From an uncultured Bacteroidota bacterium (lineage in GTDB: Bacteria > Bacteroidota > Bacteroidia > Flavobacteriales > Flavobacteriaceae): a stretch of 64,000 nucleotides of DNA. The DNA is taken from NCBI GenBank assembly GCA_902598525.1, contig CACKBZ010000001.1, positions 62,001 through 126,000 on the forward strand, read 5' to 3'. Position numbers and translations under genes: made by a program. Below the pieces are notes generated by a model, which was not told the DNA's origin, made no database searches, and worked only from the letters and a program-made list of their open reading frames with translations. Each line of letters begins with the position of its first letter. Position 1 is the stretch's first letter. This document shows, piece after piece, positions 61,984-64,000 of this stretch.

Positions 61984-61986
61984 TAT
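61973..61986. repeat. 6-bp dyad holding both gldC and engB stop codons
   Basis: ATACTA and TAGTAT face each other across AA, with a T-run after it on the plus strand. gldC TAG (61981-61983) and the engB stop (61976-61978) both lie in it. It is a weak candidate terminator. Confidence 0.35.
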
Positions 61987-62578
61987 ATTTTTTAACTGAT
62001 TGATTTATAAATTCTAAGATTTCATCTACGCCTTTATTATCCATAGCCGAGGTAACAAAAGTTTCAGGTAAAACCTCCCAATGACTAACCAGTGAATCTT
62101 TATAAAGTTTAATTTTTTCATGTAGTATATCTGATTTAATCTTATCAGATTTTGTAAAAATAATAACAAATGGACACATCATACTATTAAGATATTTCAT
62201 GAATTCAAGATCAATCTTTTGGAGTTTGTGCCTGCTGTCAATTAATAGAAAGGTAAACAAAAGTTGTTTCCTAGTTTTAAAATAACTTTTGTGAATTAAT
62301 TTAATTTCTTTTATTATTTGTTTTGAAGTTCGTGCATATCCATATCCTGGAAGATCCACTAAGTAAAATTTGTCATTAATCTTAAAATGATTAATTAAAA
62401 TAGTTTTTCCAGGTTTTGAAGATGTTTTTGCAATTGATTTTTTATTTAGTAAAGTATTGATCAACGAGGACTTTCCAACATTGGATCTTCCTACTAGTGC
62501 AAATTCAGGTAAATTTCCCTTTGGACATTCGCTAATTTTACTACTACTTTTTTCAAATACTGACTTAATAATTTTCAT
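61976..62578 (-). CDS. engB: Ribosome biogenesis GTP-binding protein EngB/YsxC
   Basis: 200 residues from ATG 62578 (a TTG at 62584 is in frame). The P-loop is VGRSNVGKSSLIN, G3 is DLPGYG, and FTKSDKI is G4. The family promotes 50S assembly. It lies 11 nt after the hydrolase gene and is likely co-transcribed. Confidence 0.95.
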   Translation of the reverse strand: MKIIKSVFEKSSSKISECPKGNLPEFALVGRSNVGKSSLINTLLNKKSIAKTSSKPGKTILINHFKINDKFYLVDLPGYGYARTSKQIIKEIKLIHKSYFKTRKQLLFTFLLIDSRHKLQKIDLEFMKYLNSMMCPFVIIFTKSDKIKSDILHEKIKLYKDSLVSHWEVLPETFVTSAMDNKGVDEILEFINQSVKKYTI

Positions 62579-62589
62579 AATCAAAAAGA

Positions 62590-63357
62590 TTATAATTTAT
62601 TTTTAGAAAGCCAATCTTCCATAATTTTATTGAAGTCATTCGGATGTTCCATCATTGGAGCGTGTCCACATTTATCGATCCAAGATAAATCTGAATTTGG
62701 AAGAAGTTTATTAAAATCTTTTGCAACATTAGGTGGTGTTACAGTGTCTTGTTTGCCCCAAATAATCAATGTCTTAGTATTCATTTTTGGTAGATCATTT
62801 GCCATATTATGTCTAATAGCACTTTTGGCGAGAGATAAAGTTTTTACTAATTTTTCTCTGTTATTTACACTTGCAAAGACATCATCAACAATTTCTTTTG
62901 TTGCGATCTTTGGATCATAAAAAACCTCTTCAGTCTTAGTTTTTATATATTCATAATTCCCTCTTTTAGGGTACCCGTCTCCAATCATAGACTTTTCATA
63001 TAACCCTGAGCTGCCAGTTATTATCAAACCGCTCACAAGTTCAGGATAATCCCTAGCAAATAGTAATGCCACGTGACCTCCTAATGAATTACCTAATAAA
63101 ACTACATCTTTTAAATTTTTATACTGAACAAACTCAAAAACAAACTTGGAAAAAGCAGCAACATTTGTTTTTAATATGGGAGTAGAATCAACAGGAAGTT
63201 CAGGGATTATAACTTTATGCTCAGCACTTGGAAAATAGTCATATACTCCTTTAAAATTACTTAAACCTCCCATAAGACCATGTAATATTATGATTGGTCT
63301 TCCCTCACCATTTTCAATGTAGTTAAAGCCACCTTCGTTAATTAATTCTGTCTCCAT
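62590..63357 (-). CDS. Alpha/beta hydrolase
   Basis: 255 residues from ATG 63357 (TTG 63360 is in frame). LHGLMGGLSNF is the oxyanion segment, GNSLGGHVAL the nucleophile elbow with catalytic Ser, GKQDTVTPP carries the Asp and KCGHAPMMEHP the His. No signal peptide is seen. The substrate is unknown; it belongs to the general esterase/hydrolase group. It is the first gene of the hydrolase-engB unit and is divergent from mraZ, a common flavobacterial arrangement. Confidence 0.88.
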   Translation of the reverse strand: METELINEGGFNYIENGEGRPIIILHGLMGGLSNFKGVYDYFPSAEHKVIIPELPVDSTPILKTNVAAFSKFVFEFVQYKNLKDVVLLGNSLGGHVALLFARDYPELVSGLIITGSSGLYEKSMIGDGYPKRGNYEYIKTKTEEVFYDPKIATKEIVDDVFASVNNREKLVKTLSLAKSAIRHNMANDLPKMNTKTLIIWGKQDTVTPPNVAKDFNKLLPNSDLSWIDKCGHAPMMEHPNDFNKIMEDWLSKNKL

Positions 63358-63420
63358 CAATAAATACTGTATTTAAATTTTTTAACTAAATGATTAATGA
63401 AAAAACTTAATGATTTAGCA

Positions 63421-63428
63421 CAAATATA
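63421..63428 (-). promoter_or_regulatory. Predicted -7 box of the hydrolase-engB unit
   Basis: The minus strand reads TATATTTG, ending 63 nt before the hydrolase ATG at 63357. The predicted leader of about 60 nt is longer than most here. No -33 TTG was seen. Confidence 0.45.
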
Positions 63429-63510
63429 TACATAAAGAATAACCTATTTTTTGTCCATCTTAATTAATTGTAAATCAGGATAATAAAGGAAAAAAAAATA
63501 ATTTATTAAC

Positions 63511-63540
63511 AAAGTGGTAAAAAGTGGTAAAAAGTGGTAA
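63511..63540 (+). promoter_or_regulatory. Three-copy MraZ-binding repeat (operator)
   Basis: AAAGTGGTAA occurs three times in succession, a 10-bp helical period. MraZ is known to bind three or more short GTGG/TGGG-type repeats separated by 5 nt upstream of its own gene. They end 8 nt before the -7 box, occupying the -33 region, so binding should block RNA polymerase. Confidence 0.85.
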
Positions 63541-63548
63541 AATAATTT

Positions 63549-63556
63549 TATATTTG
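63549..63556 (+). promoter_or_regulatory. Predicted -7 box of mraZ
   Basis: TATATTTG fits TAnnTTTG and ends 17 nt before the mraZ ATG. It lies directly downstream of the MraZ-type repeats. Confidence 0.6.
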
Positions 63557-63573
63557 AGTAAATCAACCAATTA

Positions 63574-64000
63574 ATGCAACACTTTGTTGGAACATTTGAA
63601 TGTAAAGCAGATGATAAAGGAAGAATAATGCTTCCTATGTCACTTAAAAAACAGTTGTCTGATAAACTTAAAAATGGTTTTGTAATAAAGAGAGCTGTAT
63701 TTAATCAGTGCTTAGAACTCTATCCTATTAAAGAATGGGATAGCTTAATGGAAAGAATAAATAACCTTAACAGGTTTAATAAGAAAAATATAGATTTTAT
63801 TCGAAGATTTACAGCTGGTGTTAGACAGATTGATATAGATATTTCTGGAAGAATTTTAATTCCAAAGGATTTAATAAATCATGCAAAAATTAAAAAAGAA
63901 GTAGTTGTATCCTCGGCAGTAAATATTCTTGAAATATGGGATAAAACATATTATGAAAATGCTATTGATGATGCAAAGTTTGATTTTGGAAATTTAGCTG
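63574..64000 (+). CDS. mraZ: Transcriptional regulator MraZ, 3' end outside window
   Basis: At least 142 residues are visible; the frame stays open to the window end. MraZ carries two copies of an AbrB-like domain, seen as KADDKGRIMLP near the start and IDISGRILIP near residue 89. It binds repeats upstream of its own gene and regulates the division and cell-wall (dcw) cluster, which should continue beyond the window. It diverges from the hydrolase gene. Confidence 0.93.
   Translation, partial: MQHFVGTFECKADDKGRIMLPMSLKKQLSDKLKNGFVIKRAVFNQCLELYPIKEWDSLMERINNLNRFNKKNIDFIRRFTAGVRQIDIDISGRILIPKDLINHAKIKKEVVVSSAVNILEIWDKTYYENAIDDAKFDFGNLA

Larger units (their letters stand above)
63361..63573. 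other. Divergent regulatory region between hydrolase-engB and mraZ
   Basis: This 213-bp AT-rich gap is the longest in the window. It contains the minus-strand -7 box at 63421-63428, the three MraZ-type repeats at 63511-63540 and the mraZ -7 box at 63549-63556. The stretch 63430-63510 shows nothing I can name. Confidence 0.7.

Noticed and set aside
63511-63540. Direct repeats as a possible small CRISPR array
   Set aside because: The repeats are only 10 bp and contiguous without spacers, and fit a MraZ operator.

Overview
The window looks like chromosomal DNA of a streamlined, probably marine member of the Flavobacteriia (Bacteroidota). Base composition is very AT-rich (about 30% GC by eye) and codon use is A/T-biased. 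Intergenic gaps are mostly 0-200 bp. Recognisable promoters carry the Bacteroidota -7 box TAnnTTTG, and purine-rich Shine-Dalgarno sequences are not evident. Family-specific markers agree: the gliding-motility protein GldC, a complete Na+-pumping NADH dehydrogenase (nqrABCDEF) with its flavin transferase ApbE, the small/large (DUF4212/SSS) sodium symporter pair, CarboxypepD_reg-like surface proteins, and a DnaG primase without zinc ligands. No phage, transposon, CRISPR array, rRNA operon or clear horizontally acquired island was found. One tRNA gene (Val, anticodon GAC) is present.

Layout. 1-1622: end of an aminotransferase, rsmG and a lipoprotein cyclophilin. 1625-3250 (-): pruA. 3364-10142 (+): nqrABCDEF-apbE. 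10128-13743 (-): gpmI, thioredoxin-like lipoprotein, map, methyltransferase. 13792-15166 (+): rsgA-dtd. 15169-17367 (-): aminotransferase-murB. 17441-20065 (+): valS. 20051-24254 (-): rsfS-ftsH-LUD protein-cdsA-psd. 24293-25021 (+): birA. 25018-25656 (-): pyrE. 25665-26285 (+): NUDIX. 26256-27697 (-): ddl-coaD. 27768-31959 (+): PASTA protein, rluD, yaaA, two CarboxypepD_reg-like proteins, tatA. 31951-33207 (-): O-methyltransferase and flavin reductase. 33249-34171 (+): tRNA-Val, MerC-like, membrane protein. 34178-35669 (-): redoxin and dehydratase. 35830-41196 (+): NTF2-like lipoprotein, DUF456, thioesterase, sodium:solute symporter pair, acs. 41189-42460 (-): murF. 42537-45491 (+): pdhA, E2, SDR. 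45480-50895 (-): gcvP, KAS III-like, mlaE, mlaF. 50953-51297 (+): rhodanese. 51294-52933 (-): purK-purE. 53001-60192 (+): adk, obgE, mazG-like, aroA, queA, polyprenyl synthase, dnaG. 60176-61603 (-): nadE and response regulator. 61654-61983 (+): gldC. 61976-63357 (-): hydrolase-engB. 63574-end (+): mraZ, start of the division/cell-wall cluster.

How the genes fit together. The content is almost all core: sodium-motive respiration (Nqr and ApbE), entry of carbon into acetyl-CoA (pyruvate dehydrogenase E1 alpha and E2; acetate uptake and activation by the symporter pair and Acs), amino-acid breakdown (PruA, GcvP), wall and envelope synthesis (MurB, MurF, Ddl, CdsA, Psd, MlaEF), and ribosome assembly GTPases and RNA modification (RsgA, ObgE, EngB, RsmG, RluD, QueA, RsfS).

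No large undescribed system stands out. The most interesting signals are regulatory and architectural: a three-copy MraZ operator overlapping the mraZ promoter, several -7 boxes placed 4-8 nt from a start codon (predicted leaderless mRNAs), a face-to-face promoter dyad between nadE and gldC, systematic 3' overlap of convergent genes with stop codons buried in short dyads, an atypical Glu-for-Asp response regulator, an orphan gldC without gldB, and a near-perfect 24-bp minisatellite in the E2 linker.
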